DNA of 64,000 nt from Alterisphingorhabdus sp051668705 (GTDB taxonomy: Bacteria; Pseudomonadota; Alphaproteobacteria; Sphingomonadales; Sphingomonadaceae). Each line of letters begins with the position of its first letter. Position 1 is the stretch's first letter. Both the position numbers and the translations under genes were made by a program. Positions 44,183-52,920 of the stretch are shown one piece after another. Where the stretch lies: contig NZ_CP196351.1 in the NCBI RefSeq assembly GCF_051668705.1, forward strand, positions 1,860,001-1,924,000, in the 5' to 3' direction. A model generated the notes under the pieces. That model searched no databases and was not told the DNA's origin. It saw nothing but the letters and a program-made list of their open reading frames with translations.

Positions 44183-45477
44183 TATTGCGCCGGCATCAAC
44201 TTAGCCATCCCGCCCATATAGGGCAACAGCGCATCCGGTATGGTCACGCTGCCATCGGCATTTTGGTAATTTTCCACCACCGCCACCAAGGTGCGACCAA
44301 CGGCAAGACCCGAGCCATTCAACGTATGGACAAATTCGGTTGGTTTTTTCGCGCCATCTTTATCACTTTCAGGGCGATAACGCGTGTTCATGCGGCGTGC
44401 CTGATAGGTACCACAGGTCGAGACACTGCTGATTTCGCGATAGGTTTCCTGCCCAGGCAGCCAAACCTCCAGATCGATAGTCTTGCGTACAGATGCGCCC
44501 ATGTCACCCGTGCACAGCATCATATTGCGATAGGGAAGCTCCAGCGCTTGCAACACCGATTCTGCTGACGCATGCATATGCTGAAATTCTTCATCATCCT
44601 GATCTGGGCGCGCGATAGTAATCATCTCCACCTTTTCAAATTGATGCTGGCGGATATAGCCTTTGGTATCACGTCCGGCAGAGCCTGCTTCTGAACGGAA
44701 ACACGGGGTCAAAGCAGTAATGCGGATGGGCAATTGCTGGCTTTCCAGAATTTGCTCTCGCACAGAATTGGCAAGGCTGATTTCCGAAGTGGAAATCAGA
44801 CAGCGGCCATCCGTTGTGCGGAACAGGTCTTCAGCAAATTTGGGCAATTGCCCAGTGCCAAATGCTGCATGATCGCGCACCAATAAGGGCGGTGCACATT
44901 CGGTATAGCCGTTCTCAACCGTTTGCTTGTCCAGCATGAACTGGCCAATAGCACGTTGCAGCCGGGCCATGCCTGCGCGCAAAAAGGTGAAACGCGCACC
45001 GGATATCTTGGCGCCAGTCTCAAAATCCATGCCCAATGCTGGCCCCAATTCGCTGTGATCTTTTGGCGCAAAATCAAATGTGCGCGGCGTGCCCCAGCGG
45101 TTTAGCTCAACATTATCATCTTCATCTTCACCATGGGGTATTTCCGGCAGTGGCAAATTGGGCAAGGCATTCATGACCAATGCCAATTGCTCCGCTGCTG
45201 CGCGCTGCTGTTCTTCCAGCTGCGGCATGGTATTTTTGATATCTGATACTTCCGATTTCAAACTTTCAGCCAGCGCTTTGTCGCCCTTACCCATAGCCAT
45301 ACCAATGGCTTTGGATGCCTCGTTGCGGCGTGCCTGCATTGCTTGCAATTCGGTGGTCAGACGGCGCTGATCTTCATCAAGCGCCTGTATTTTGCTAGCG
45401 AGCGGTTCCAGCCCTCGTAATGCCAAGGCGGCATCAAAGGCTTCTGGCTCATCGCGGATAATTTTAATATCATGCAT
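44182..45477 (-). CDS. serS: Seryl-tRNA synthetase
   Basis: Class II aminoacyl-tRNA synthetase, 431 residues from MHDIKIIRDEPEAFDAAL at 45477; an in-frame extension to 45513 is not family-like. The N-terminal coiled-coil (residues ~30-100) is the tRNA arm. Motif 2 PCFRSEAGSAGRDTKGY and motif 3 GSGLAVGRTLVAVVENYQ are intact. First gene of the serS-surE-nlpD-channel operon. Confidence 0.97.
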   Translation of the reverse strand: MHDIKIIRDEPEAFDAALALRGLEPLASKIQALDEDQRRLTTELQAMQARRNEASKAIGMAMGKGDKALAESLKSEVSDIKNTMPQLEEQQRAAAEQLALVMNALPNLPLPEIPHGEDEDDNVELNRWGTPRTFDFAPKDHSELGPALGMDFETGAKISGARFTFLRAGMARLQRAIGQFMLDKQTVENGYTECAPPLLVRDHAAFGTGQLPKFAEDLFRTTDGRCLISTSEISLANSVREQILESQQLPIRITALTPCFRSEAGSAGRDTKGYIRQHQFEKVEMITIARPDQDDEEFQHMHASAESVLQALELPYRNMMLCTGDMGASVRKTIDLEVWLPGQETYREISSVSTCGTYQARRMNTRYRPESDKDGAKKPTEFVHTLNGSGLAVGRTLVAVVENYQNADGSVTIPDALLPYMGGMAKLMPAQ

Positions 45478-45572
45478 GGGCGATGCTATGCAATTTGCTC
45501 TGCCAGAGTGCAAGCCTCAAACTTCATCCATAGCCAGGGATTACAGCCCCCCAGATGCAAAGCCCCCATAAC

Positions 45573-45604
45573 AAAAAGGCCGGAACCATCGGTCCCGGCC
45601 TTTT
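45573..45604. terminator. Bidirectional terminator between serS and the Ser-rich gene
   Basis: AAAAGGCCGGAACC (45574-45587) pairs with GGTCCCGGCCTTTT (45591-45604), one mismatch, loop of 3 nt. A-run on one side and T-run on the other make it work on either strand. It closes the Ser/Gly-rich gene on the minus strand. Confidence 0.8.
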
Positions 45605-45626
45605 GCGTCACATAGAGTTACAGTGC

Positions 45627-47345
45627 TTATGCAGCCATGCTGTATTCTGTATCCGTATCAGCGCCTTTTTTGGCGAGGTAACGACGGCGCGCTACCAAGG
45701 CTGCAGCTGCTGCACCGAAGAGCAACATGATCGGCGGTGCAGGGACTGGTGTTCCTCCGGTAGAGCCAACGCCGCCACTTGCTCCGCCTGTTGAGCCGCC
45801 GCTGCTCGAAGAGCTGGATGATGATGACGAGCTAGAGCTGCTGGAGCCGCCGCTTGAACCAGTGCTACCAGTTGAGCCTGTGCTGCCACCAAAAGAGCTT
45901 GATGACGATGAGGAACTGCTGGACGAACTGCTCGATGAAGAAGAGCTAGCACCGAAGCTTGATGAACCACCGGTTGCACCAGATGATGTTGCACCTGAAG
46001 ACGTGCTGGATGAGCTGGAGGATGATGAAGAGGAAGAAGACGAGCTTCCGCCTGATGACGTTATTCCACCAGAAGATGCACCACCGCTTGAAGAGCTGGA
46101 TGAAGACGAGCTGGACGAAGATGAACTGCTCGATGATCCACCACTTGAAGCATTGCCGCCAGATGATGTGTTACCACCGGTTGAGCCGCCGCTGCTTGAA
46201 GAGCTAGACGATGACGAAGAACTTGATGACGATGAGCTGCTTGCTCCACCTGTTGAGGTGTTACCGCCAGAAGACGTGTTGCCGCCTGTAGAACCACCAC
46301 TGCTCGAAGAGCTGGATGATGATGACGAGCTGGAAGAGCTGCTGGACGAACCGCCAGAAGATGCATTACCGCCTGAGGAGGTATTGCCACCAGTTGACGT
46401 ATCACCACCAGTAGAACCGCCGCCGCTGCTTGAAGAGCTGGACGATGAACTGGTGGAAGAAGACGAACTGGATGAACTGGAGGAGCTCGATGAGCTGCTC
46501 ACACCACCGGTTGATGTGGATACACCGCCTGTAGATGTTGAAACACCACCAGTCGAAGTAGAGACGCCACCCGTTGACGTTGAAACGCCGCCTGTTGAGG
46601 TCGATGTCGAGGCACCGCCAGTTGAGGTCGAGCTAGATACGCCGCCGGTAGACGTCGAAACACCACCTGTTGAAGTCGATGTTGAAACACCGCCAGTAGA
46701 TGTTGATGTCGAACCACCAGTGCTGGTCAATCCCCCCGTAGAGGTTGAGGTTGAACCGCCTGTGCTGGTTAAACCGCCTGTAGATGTGGACGATGAACCG
46801 CCTGTGCTTGAGAGACCACCAGTGGACGTAGATGAGGAACCGCCGGACGAAGTCGAGGAAATAACGACCGTACCGCCGCCGCTTCCACCGCCGCCGCCTC
46901 CAAAGAAGCCACCGAAGAAGCCGCCGCCAAAGCCGCCTATACCGCCAAAGCCAAGACCGCCGCCAAGAACTACAGGCGCTGCAGATGAGCTAGCAACTGG
47001 CGCTGCTTGTGGTGGCAAAGGTGGTGGTGGCGGCAGAATAGGAGGTGGCAAAGGAATTGCCGGCGCTGCTTGGCTGGCCACAGTCACCACTGTTGGTGAG
47101 CAACTGTTCGCCTGTTGACCACTGCTGCTTGATACTCGGCGACGAATACGCTTGGTTGAGCGAGAAACATTGCCACGTTTCAATACACGAGTGCGAACAT
47201 TTTTGGTTGAGCTTCTGGATGGCTTTTTAATAACCACCTCTTGAGCATTAGCGGATGTATCCGCGATTTGCACCGCGCCGCCGCCTATAATCGCTCCGCC
47301 ACAAGTGCAGGCACATAATTTTGCCAAAGCCATACGAACAGACAT
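45627..47345 (-). CDS. Ser/Thr/Gly-repeat surface protein with PVPAP C-terminal sorting tail
   Basis: 572 residues with the start MSVRMALAKLCACTCGG at 47345 (AAGAGAG upstream). Signal peptide to ANA|QE at about 35. Basic Ser/Arg-rich segment (to ~80), a Pro-rich part (IPLPPPILPPPPPLPP), a Gly-rich part (GGFGGGFFGGFFGGGG), then ~350 residues of repeats STSTGGV / SSTGG and Ser runs of up to 18 separated by GGSTGGNTSSGG. The C-terminus PVPAPPIMLLFGAAAAALV followed by ARRRYL resembles PEP-CTERM/VPAP sorting tails. Repeats likely vary in copy number. Possibly a glycosylated secreted or surface protein. Confidence 0.75.
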   Translation of the reverse strand: MSVRMALAKLCACTCGGAIIGGGAVQIADTSANAQEVVIKKPSRSSTKNVRTRVLKRGNVSRSTKRIRRRVSSSSGQQANSCSPTVVTVASQAAPAIPLPPPILPPPPPLPPQAAPVASSSAAPVVLGGGLGFGGIGGFGGGFFGGFFGGGGGGSGGGTVVISSTSSGGSSSTSTGGLSSTGGSSSTSTGGLTSTGGSTSTSTGGLTSTGGSTSTSTGGVSTSTSTGGVSTSTGGVSSSTSTGGASTSTSTGGVSTSTGGVSTSTGGVSTSTGGVSTSTGGVSSSSSSSSSSSSSSSTSSSSSSSSSGGGSTGGDTSTGGNTSSGGNASSGGSSSSSSSSSSSSSSSSSGGSTGGNTSSGGNTSTGGASSSSSSSSSSSSSSSSSGGSTGGNTSSGGNASSGGSSSSSSSSSSSSSSSSSGGASSGGITSSGGSSSSSSSSSSSSSSTSSGATSSGATGGSSSFGASSSSSSSSSSSSSSSSSSFGGSTGSTGSTGSSGGSSSSSSSSSSSSSSSGGSTGGASGGVGSTGGTPVPAPPIMLLFGAAAAALVARRRYLAKKGADTDTEYSMAA

Positions 47346-47813
47346 GTTGACTACTCTCTTCTTCCAATGCGCAGTGTCGCGCTTTCTAATTCCGCTACTG
47401 ACCAATAATCGGTAGAGGCCATTGCTATAGTCAGAAAGACAGAACAGGAGGTAAATGACAATCCTGTTAACCCTAATCCATCCAAATTATGCTGCAATTC
47501 TAACAAATCCTAGGCACTTCAGCTGCACTTGTCCCGTAATGAGACTATGCTGTCGCAATTATTAATCATTTCCCGTTGGCAGTTCCCTAAGAACCCCTTT
47601 TCAGAAATTAATGATTCTTATTTAACATAAATGCATGAGCATCGCAGCCATATCTTCTGTTGGCCTATGTAAAATGATGAAGTGCCCACAATTATGGGTC
47701 GATAATGCCCTTCACCATGATCTTATACAGAATCTTGTTCTTATGTCGCAACAGCGCTTGTCTCAGCCATTTTGAGTAGCTATAGGCGCGGCGAAGGGAA
47801 TATTGGAGTAGAT
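47346..47813. other. Divergent intergenic region without recognised elements
   Basis: 468 bp between the Ser-rich gene and dksA, A+T-rich compared with the surrounding genes. No tRNA, small RNA structure, repeat or convincing promoter pair was recognised; promoters for both divergent genes must lie here. GGAG at 47803-47806 is the dksA ribosome-binding site. Confidence 0.6.
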
Positions 47814-48275
47814 ATGGTCACGACTATAGCCGTGGACGACATCGATGTGCTGGCCAAAGCGCGCAAGGCCTTGCCCGATGATTACACACCCCATAATGAC
47901 GAAGAGTATATGTCCCCTAGGCAGATAGCCTTTTTTCGGGATCTTCTCGTTGCGTGGAAAGATACCATCTTACAGGCAGCGGAAGCCACATTGCAGCAAT
48001 TGCAAGATGGCCCGATACGCGAGGCCGATCTTAACGATCGTGCATCCAGCGAGACTGACTGGGGTATTGAGCTGCGCACACGCGATCGTCAACGTAAGCT
48101 GATATCAAAAATCGAATCCGCTATTCGCAGGATTGAAGAAGGCGAATATGGCTATTGTGAAGTTACTGGCGAACCTATTGGTTTAGGCCGGCTTATCGCA
48201 AGACCTATTGCGACTATGACCGTCGATGCGCAAGAAGCGCATGAACGCCGTGAAAAAGTCTCACGCGACAATTAA
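47814..48275 (+). CDS. dksA: RNA polymerase-binding transcription factor DksA
   Basis: Secondary-channel regulator of RNA polymerase that acts with ppGpp. 153 residues from MVTTIAVDDIDVLAK at 47814, preceded by GGAG; the reading from 47772 adds 14 non-family residues. Helical coiled coil in residues ~45-110. The globular end CEVTGEPIGLGRLIARPIAT has one of the four zinc-finger Cys of E. coli DksA, which is the normal alphaproteobacterial situation and not a defect. Confidence 0.93.
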   Translation: MVTTIAVDDIDVLAKARKALPDDYTPHNDEEYMSPRQIAFFRDLLVAWKDTILQAAEATLQQLQDGPIREADLNDRASSETDWGIELRTRDRQRKLISKIESAIRRIEEGEYGYCEVTGEPIGLGRLIARPIATMTVDAQEAHERREKVSRDN

Positions 48276-48526
48276 TCGCTTTCTTTCTTAAGCAAAAAAT
48301 CTCCCGCTGCTAATTTTCGGCGTATATAATCTGTGTCTCTAGATGTAAAATTAACCTTTTGCAGTTAGTTGTTCACTTGGGTCGCAAGGCAATATGGGTT
48401 TATCGCATCATATATAAGGTTAGTGTTTCAGCGAGTGAATTTAACCAGAAAATTCGTTCTGCCGTTAACCTATTGGCGACATTTTTGTAGCATATATGCG
48501 TGAAAGATTTTGAGAGAAGTTTCGAT

Positions 48527-48955
48527 ATGGACGCATTTGACAATAATGATCATTCGGATGGGACACGTAGTAATGGTGACGTGGAAAGCGAAGCAGCGCG
48601 CAGGCCGCCTCGCAATTCTTTGTTCATGCTCTCCCAAATTACCTTCCAAAATACGGCTAAGGTAATTGAAGCCCGCGTGCGCAATATTTCATCTGGCGGC
48701 ATGCTGGTTGAAAGCAGCGTGTTCTGCGAGCCTGGCGATCAAATTGAAGCTGAATTGCGCAACATAGGTACTGTTAAAGGCCGCGTGTCATGGCGTGAGG
48801 GCAATCATTTTGGCATCGCGTTCGATCATGCAATCGATCCCGATCAGGTGCGTTTTACCAAGCCAGCCTCGCAAAACGCGAACTCGCCGACGTATATTCG
48901 CACTTTTGAAGACCAATATAACAAAAAAGATGCCAGCAAGATCCGCCGTATATAA
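48527..48955 (+). CDS. PilZ-domain protein
   Basis: 142 residues from ATG at 48527 (GAGAAG 7 nt upstream; a GTG at 48500 is the alternative). The PilZ domain shows RRPPR (RxxxR) and NISSGG (N/DxSxxG), the two motifs that bind cyclic di-GMP, so ligand binding is likely. An ~25-residue acidic N-terminal segment precedes it. Probably a c-di-GMP effector; the target is unknown. Confidence 0.8.
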   Translation: MDAFDNNDHSDGTRSNGDVESEAARRPPRNSLFMLSQITFQNTAKVIEARVRNISSGGMLVESSVFCEPGDQIEAELRNIGTVKGRVSWREGNHFGIAFDHAIDPDQVRFTKPASQNANSPTYIRTFEDQYNKKDASKIRRI

Positions 48956-48961
48956 CGTGGT

Positions 48962-48987
48962 TCTGACTGGCAATATGATCAGTCAGA
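48962..48987. terminator. Hairpin between pilZ and the CoA-transferase gene
   Basis: TCTGACTG (48962-48969) and CAGTCAGA (48980-48987) form a perfect 8-bp stem. It overlaps the stop codon of the minus-strand gene and follows pilZ by 6 bp. U-tract missing, so confidence is low. Confidence 0.35.
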
Positions 48988-50202
48988 GTTTCCGCTATTC
49001 CGGCTTTTCTTCAAAATTTCGTCATTGTCCTGCCCCAGTGCTGGCGGAGCGCTGCGGATAGATGCCGGAGTTTTGCTAAAACCCACAGGATGACGCAAGC
49101 CGCGATATTGGCCAAGCGCCTCATCGTTTAATTCAGCAAAGAAATCGACCGATGCAAGATGTGGGTCGTGCAAGACATCCTGCATAGCATTGTAGCGCAT
49201 TGCGGGAATATTTTCCTCCGCCAATATCTCAACCCATTGATCGGTTGTCTTGGTCGCCGCGACTTCCTCAATAATCGCATATAACAACCCTGTATTCTGG
49301 GTCCGCGCTTCATAGGTAGAAAAACGCGGATCTTCAAAAACTCCAGGGCGTCCGCCAATCTCGAAAAATCTCTCCCATTGCGAATCGATATAAGGGACAA
49401 TGGCAATATAGCCGTCCTTTGTGGGGTAAGGTCTGCGGCGCGGGTTTATTGAGCGGGTATACCCCATCTTGCCATCGCCATTTGCGTAGGTTGCTCCGTA
49501 AAGATTTTCCACCATGTTGAAGAATGTGAAACTTTCCAGCATTGGTACAGAGACAAATTGCCCCTCGCCTGTTCGCTCACGATGGAAAAGCGCCGCAAGA
49601 GTGGCATAAGTGGCAAATAATCCAACCGTTTTGTCAGCAATTAACGATGGTGCATATTCAGGGTCCCCGCCAGAGCGCTGTGCGTGGAGGGACGCAAAGC
49701 CGGATGCCGCCTGAACCAGATCATCATATGCCTGATATTCAGCATATGGCCCATCAGCACCATAGCCCGCGCAATGCGTGTAAACGATATCAGGCTTGAT
49801 CGCACGCACGCCTTCATAGTCAAAACCAAGGCGCCGCATGCCCGCCATGCGCACATTATGGAAAAAGACATCTGCCCCTGAAAGCAATTCGGTAAGCTGC
49901 GCCTTTCCTTCATCGCTACCGGCATTGATGGTCACTGCTTTTTTGTTGCGGTTCAAAGCTGCAAATATCGGGCCGCGCTTTCCATCGGGAGAATAGCCCG
50001 CATAGCGCATCATATCGCCGGGCACTTTGCCCTGATCGAACTCCACTTTAATCACTTCTGCGCCCATATCGGCGAAAATCAATGTCGCAAATGGACCCAT
50101 GACGACAGACGACATATCAATGATTTTGACCCCGCTTAAAGGCCCTTTGGCCATGCCTTCATTCTCGTTATCATGTTCGTCTTGATGAGAGGCATGTGTC
50201 AT
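48979..50202 (-). CDS. CaiB/BaiF-type CoA transferase (family III)
   Basis: Moves CoA between acyl groups by a glutamyl/aspartyl-anhydride mechanism. The domain begins GPLSGVKIIDMSSVVMGPFA, contains MGAEVIKVE, NRNKKAVTINAGSDEG and YDDLVQAASGFAS, in which the Asp is the likely nucleophile. The start is uncertain: MTHASHQ (50202, with GGA 7 nt upstream) is chosen; MAKGPLSG (50154) lies closer to the domain but has AAGG only 1-2 nt away; ATG at 50277 is least likely. Substrate not known. Confidence 0.82.
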   Translation of the reverse strand: MTHASHQDEHDNENEGMAKGPLSGVKIIDMSSVVMGPFATLIFADMGAEVIKVEFDQGKVPGDMMRYAGYSPDGKRGPIFAALNRNKKAVTINAGSDEGKAQLTELLSGADVFFHNVRMAGMRRLGFDYEGVRAIKPDIVYTHCAGYGADGPYAEYQAYDDLVQAASGFASLHAQRSGGDPEYAPSLIADKTVGLFATYATLAALFHRERTGEGQFVSVPMLESFTFFNMVENLYGATYANGDGKMGYTRSINPRRRPYPTKDGYIAIVPYIDSQWERFFEIGGRPGVFEDPRFSTYEARTQNTGLLYAIIEEVAATKTTDQWVEILAEENIPAMRYNAMQDVLHDPHLASVDFFAELNDEALGQYRGLRHPVGFSKTPASIRSAPPALGQDNDEILKKSRNSGNSD

Positions 50203-50427
50203 ATATTGATCCAAATGATGAGATGAATAACTCTGCTCATAGCGCCTCGAGCAGAAAACACCAAATTGCACTAACAATGTGAATTTTCATAAAGTTACAT
50301 CTCTGGAAAAGTAATAAATGTTGTGATACGGACAGCCTTTGTTGGCAAATCTAACGACGATTATCATAGGAAATTTGCATCGAGTCGCGATGCTTTTTCG
50401 TTAAATTAGAATATTTATGAGGGTAAA

Positions 50428-50613
50428 ATGTTCACACTGTTCGAGAATAAAGAACGCAATCTGCGCGACCAACGCGAACTTCAAAACCTGCAACTGCGCT
50501 ACGGCCATGATGTGCTGGATATATTGCAGACCCGCGCAAATGATAACGAACTGGATTATCGCAACCGCACCCATTGGCGGCGGCTGCTAAAATTGGCCAA
50601 GCGCAGCTTTTAG
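50428..50613 (+). CDS. Small hypothetical protein (61 residues)
   Basis: Not recognised. GAGGG 4 nt before the ATG supports translation. It is strongly charged and helical (MFTLFENKERNLRDQRELQNL… WRRLLKLAKRSF), with basic C-terminus, and no membrane segment. Convergent with panB (18 bp). It could be a small DNA-, RNA- or membrane-associated protein. Confidence 0.55.
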   Translation: MFTLFENKERNLRDQRELQNLQLRYGHDVLDILQTRANDNELDYRNRTHWRRLLKLAKRSF

Positions 50614-50631
50614 CTTAGACCAAAACTGCCA

Positions 50632-51504
50632 TCAGCTTTTCGGTTGATATGTTTGCGCGGCCTCTGGGAAGGAACGATCCCGCACGTCAGCTGCATATTG
50701 CTGTGCCGCCTTTTCAATCGTGTCTGCCAATGTCTCATAGCGCTTAACAAAGCGCGCTGTGCGTTCAAACATGCCCAGCATATCTTCCGTGACAAGGACT
50801 TGCCCATCACATTGCGCAGACGCACCGATACCAATGGTGGGCGCTGTGACAGCTTTTGTGGCGGCTATGGCAATCGGCTCCACCACGCCCTCAATAACAA
50901 TGGCAAAGGCCCCTGCTTCATCAAGCGCTTTTGCATCATTGACGATTTTGTCCGCTTCGGCATCGCTCCGCCCGCGCGCGGCATAGCCGCCCAAGGCATT
51001 CACAGCTTGCGGCGTCAGGCCGACATGGCCAACAACTGGAATGCCGCGTGCTGAGAGAAAGGCAATAGTGGGTGCCATCGCCTCTCCGCCTTCAAGTTTG
51101 ACCGCAGCGGCTCCGGTTTCCTTCATAATCCGTGAAGCGCTGGCAAATGCCTGTTCAGGGGATGCTTCATAGCTGCCAAAGGGCATATCAACCACCACAA
51201 CGCTATGATAGCTGCCGCGCACGACAGCCGCGCCATGGGCACACATCATGTCCAGCGTAACCGGCACAGTGGATGGCAATCCATAAATGACCTGCCCCAA
51301 TGAGTCCCCGACCAACAGCATATCACAATGGGCATCAAGCAATTGCGCAGTACGCGCTGTATATGCTGTCAGCATAACAATAGGTTGCGCGCACACGCCT
51401 TCCACCTTGCGACGCTGGATTGCTGGCACGGTAAGCCTTTTCATCGGTTGCGGTGTCGGGTTGGCCCGGCTGGTGGATGTGTCGAGTTTATAAGTAGTAG
51501 ACAT
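50632..51504 (-). CDS. panB: 3-methyl-2-oxobutanoate hydroxymethyltransferase
   Basis: Pantothenate pathway: transfers a hydroxymethyl group from methylene-THF to 2-oxoisovalerate. 290 residues with the family features MLTAYTARTAQLLDAHCDM, LLVGDSLGQVIYG, GGEAMAPTI and the C-terminal GIGASAQCDGQVLV, plus a ~20-residue non-conserved N-terminus. panC is not adjacent. Confidence 0.94.
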   Translation of the reverse strand: MSTTYKLDTSTSRANPTPQPMKRLTVPAIQRRKVEGVCAQPIVMLTAYTARTAQLLDAHCDMLLVGDSLGQVIYGLPSTVPVTLDMMCAHGAAVVRGSYHSVVVVDMPFGSYEASPEQAFASASRIMKETGAAAVKLEGGEAMAPTIAFLSARGIPVVGHVGLTPQAVNALGGYAARGRSDAEADKIVNDAKALDEAGAFAIVIEGVVEPIAIAATKAVTAPTIGIGASAQCDGQVLVTEDMLGMFERTARFVKRYETLADTIEKAAQQYAADVRDRSFPEAAQTYQPKS

Positions 51505-51642
51505 GCCGCTCTTTTATCGCGCCAAACTGTGATTGGCCAGAGCGGAGAGATAAGGGACCAATATTAGATATTGCCAATTTTGTTTATTTTGGCCAAATTA
51601 AGGTTCTCACGACGATATTCAAATCCTCCACATAACAGGAAT

Positions 51643-52911
51643 ATGCCCATGCCAACAGCAATTGCTGGTGGTGAAGCTGGTCGTGATACCGCTCCTCCAT
51701 CCAAAAGCCTGCTTATACTTATCGCTTTCATTGTGTTTATCGACATGATGGGGATTGGCCTTGTCATTCCCGTAATGCCTGATCTGATCGCGGAATTGAC
51801 AGGGCGCAATGTTGCGGGCGCGGCGATTATTGGCGGTTGGCTGTTATCATCATATGCCATTATGCAATTTCTGTTTTCCCCGATTATCGGTGGTTTAAGC
51901 GACAGATTTGGGCGGCGACCAGTGTTGCTGATCACTTTGGCGCTATTGGGCGTCGATTATGCAATCATGGCATGGGCGCCAGATTTGATCTGGCTTTTCT
52001 TGGCGCGGATAATTTCAGGCATTATGGGCGCAAGCTGGGCAGCAGTGAATAGCTGTATTGCCGATATTACAGCGCCAGAAAATCGCGGTCGATATTTCGG
52101 CATGTTGGGCGGAGCAGGCGCGATGGGTTTTGTATTAGGCCCGGCACTTGGCGGCCTTTTGGGTGAAATCAATATCCGCCTGCCCTTCATCATGGCCTGC
52201 GTCATGGCATTGGGCGGCGCTTCAATAGGCTTTTTCATGCTGAAAGAAACGCTGCCAGAAGCGAAAAGGCGGGCATTTACGCTGAGCCGTGCCAATCCTT
52301 TAGGTTCGCTATTTCAAATGGCGAAAACCCCTTTGGTTTTAGGGTTTCTGGGCGTAATCTTTTTATTGCAAATGGGCGCACAATCGCAAATTGCGGTTTG
52401 GTCATATTATACAATAGAAAAATTTGACTGGAGCCTGTCAGACATTGGCTGGAGCGTAGCGCTGTTCGGGGTCTTGCTTGCTGCAGTCCAAGGCGTTCTG
52501 ACTGGTGTGTTGATAAAATATATGGGTGACCGCAAAACAGCTATGCTCAGCCTGTTATTCGGCGTCCCGGCCTATCTCACATTTGCATTTGCCGGGGCTA
52601 GCTGGGTGATGATATTGGGCATCTTTATTGGCGCGGCGACAGGCTTTGCCTTCCCTGCAATGCAACAGATGATGTCATCACGTATCAATGAAGACGCGCA
52701 AGGTGAATTGCAGGGTGCGATTGCCAGCATTATCAGCCTGACATCAATTTTCGGGCCGATCGTGATGACATCAGTGTTCAAAACATTTGCCGATGGTGAA
52801 GGCGTCTACTTCCCGGGAGCACCTTTCATTCTTGCCGCAATCTTAAGCGGATTGGGCTTTATGCTCTACGCCCTGACGGTGCGCCGGTTTTACCCTATCG
52901 ACAAATCCTGA
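51643..52911 (+). CDS. MFS transporter (TetA-like)
   Basis: 422 residues with 12 hydrophobic segments. The start MPMPTAIAGGE at 51643 has AGGA 2-3 nt upstream (CAGGAAT); longer reading from 51571 is not supported. First TM has DMMGIGLVIPVMPDLI, then DRFGRRPVLL in the loop between TM2 and TM3, the classic MFS motif A, and GFVLGPALGG in TM5 as in drug antiporters of the TetA/BcR type. Substrate unknown. It lies divergent to panB. Confidence 0.88.
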   Translation: MPMPTAIAGGEAGRDTAPPSKSLLILIAFIVFIDMMGIGLVIPVMPDLIAELTGRNVAGAAIIGGWLLSSYAIMQFLFSPIIGGLSDRFGRRPVLLITLALLGVDYAIMAWAPDLIWLFLARIISGIMGASWAAVNSCIADITAPENRGRYFGMLGGAGAMGFVLGPALGGLLGEINIRLPFIMACVMALGGASIGFFMLKETLPEAKRRAFTLSRANPLGSLFQMAKTPLVLGFLGVIFLLQMGAQSQIAVWSYYTIEKFDWSLSDIGWSVALFGVLLAAVQGVLTGVLIKYMGDRKTAMLSLLFGVPAYLTFAFAGASWVMILGIFIGAATGFAFPAMQQMMSSRINEDAQGELQGAIASIISLTSIFGPIVMTSVFKTFADGEGVYFPGAPFILAAILSGLGFMLYALTVRRFYPIDKS

Positions 52912-52920
52912 TGTGACATC

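Noticed and set aside
45727..47118. 463-residue ORF opposite the Ser/Gly-rich gene
   Set aside because: It is the antisense reading of the GGN/TCN repeats (Glu/Pro/Val runs), has no signal or start context, and the opposite strand has signal peptide, sorting tail and terminator.
48130..48275. Loss of zinc-finger cysteines in DksA as a possible broken gene
   Set aside because: Single-Cys DksA with GEPIGL is the normal alphaproteobacterial form; the rest of the gene is intact.
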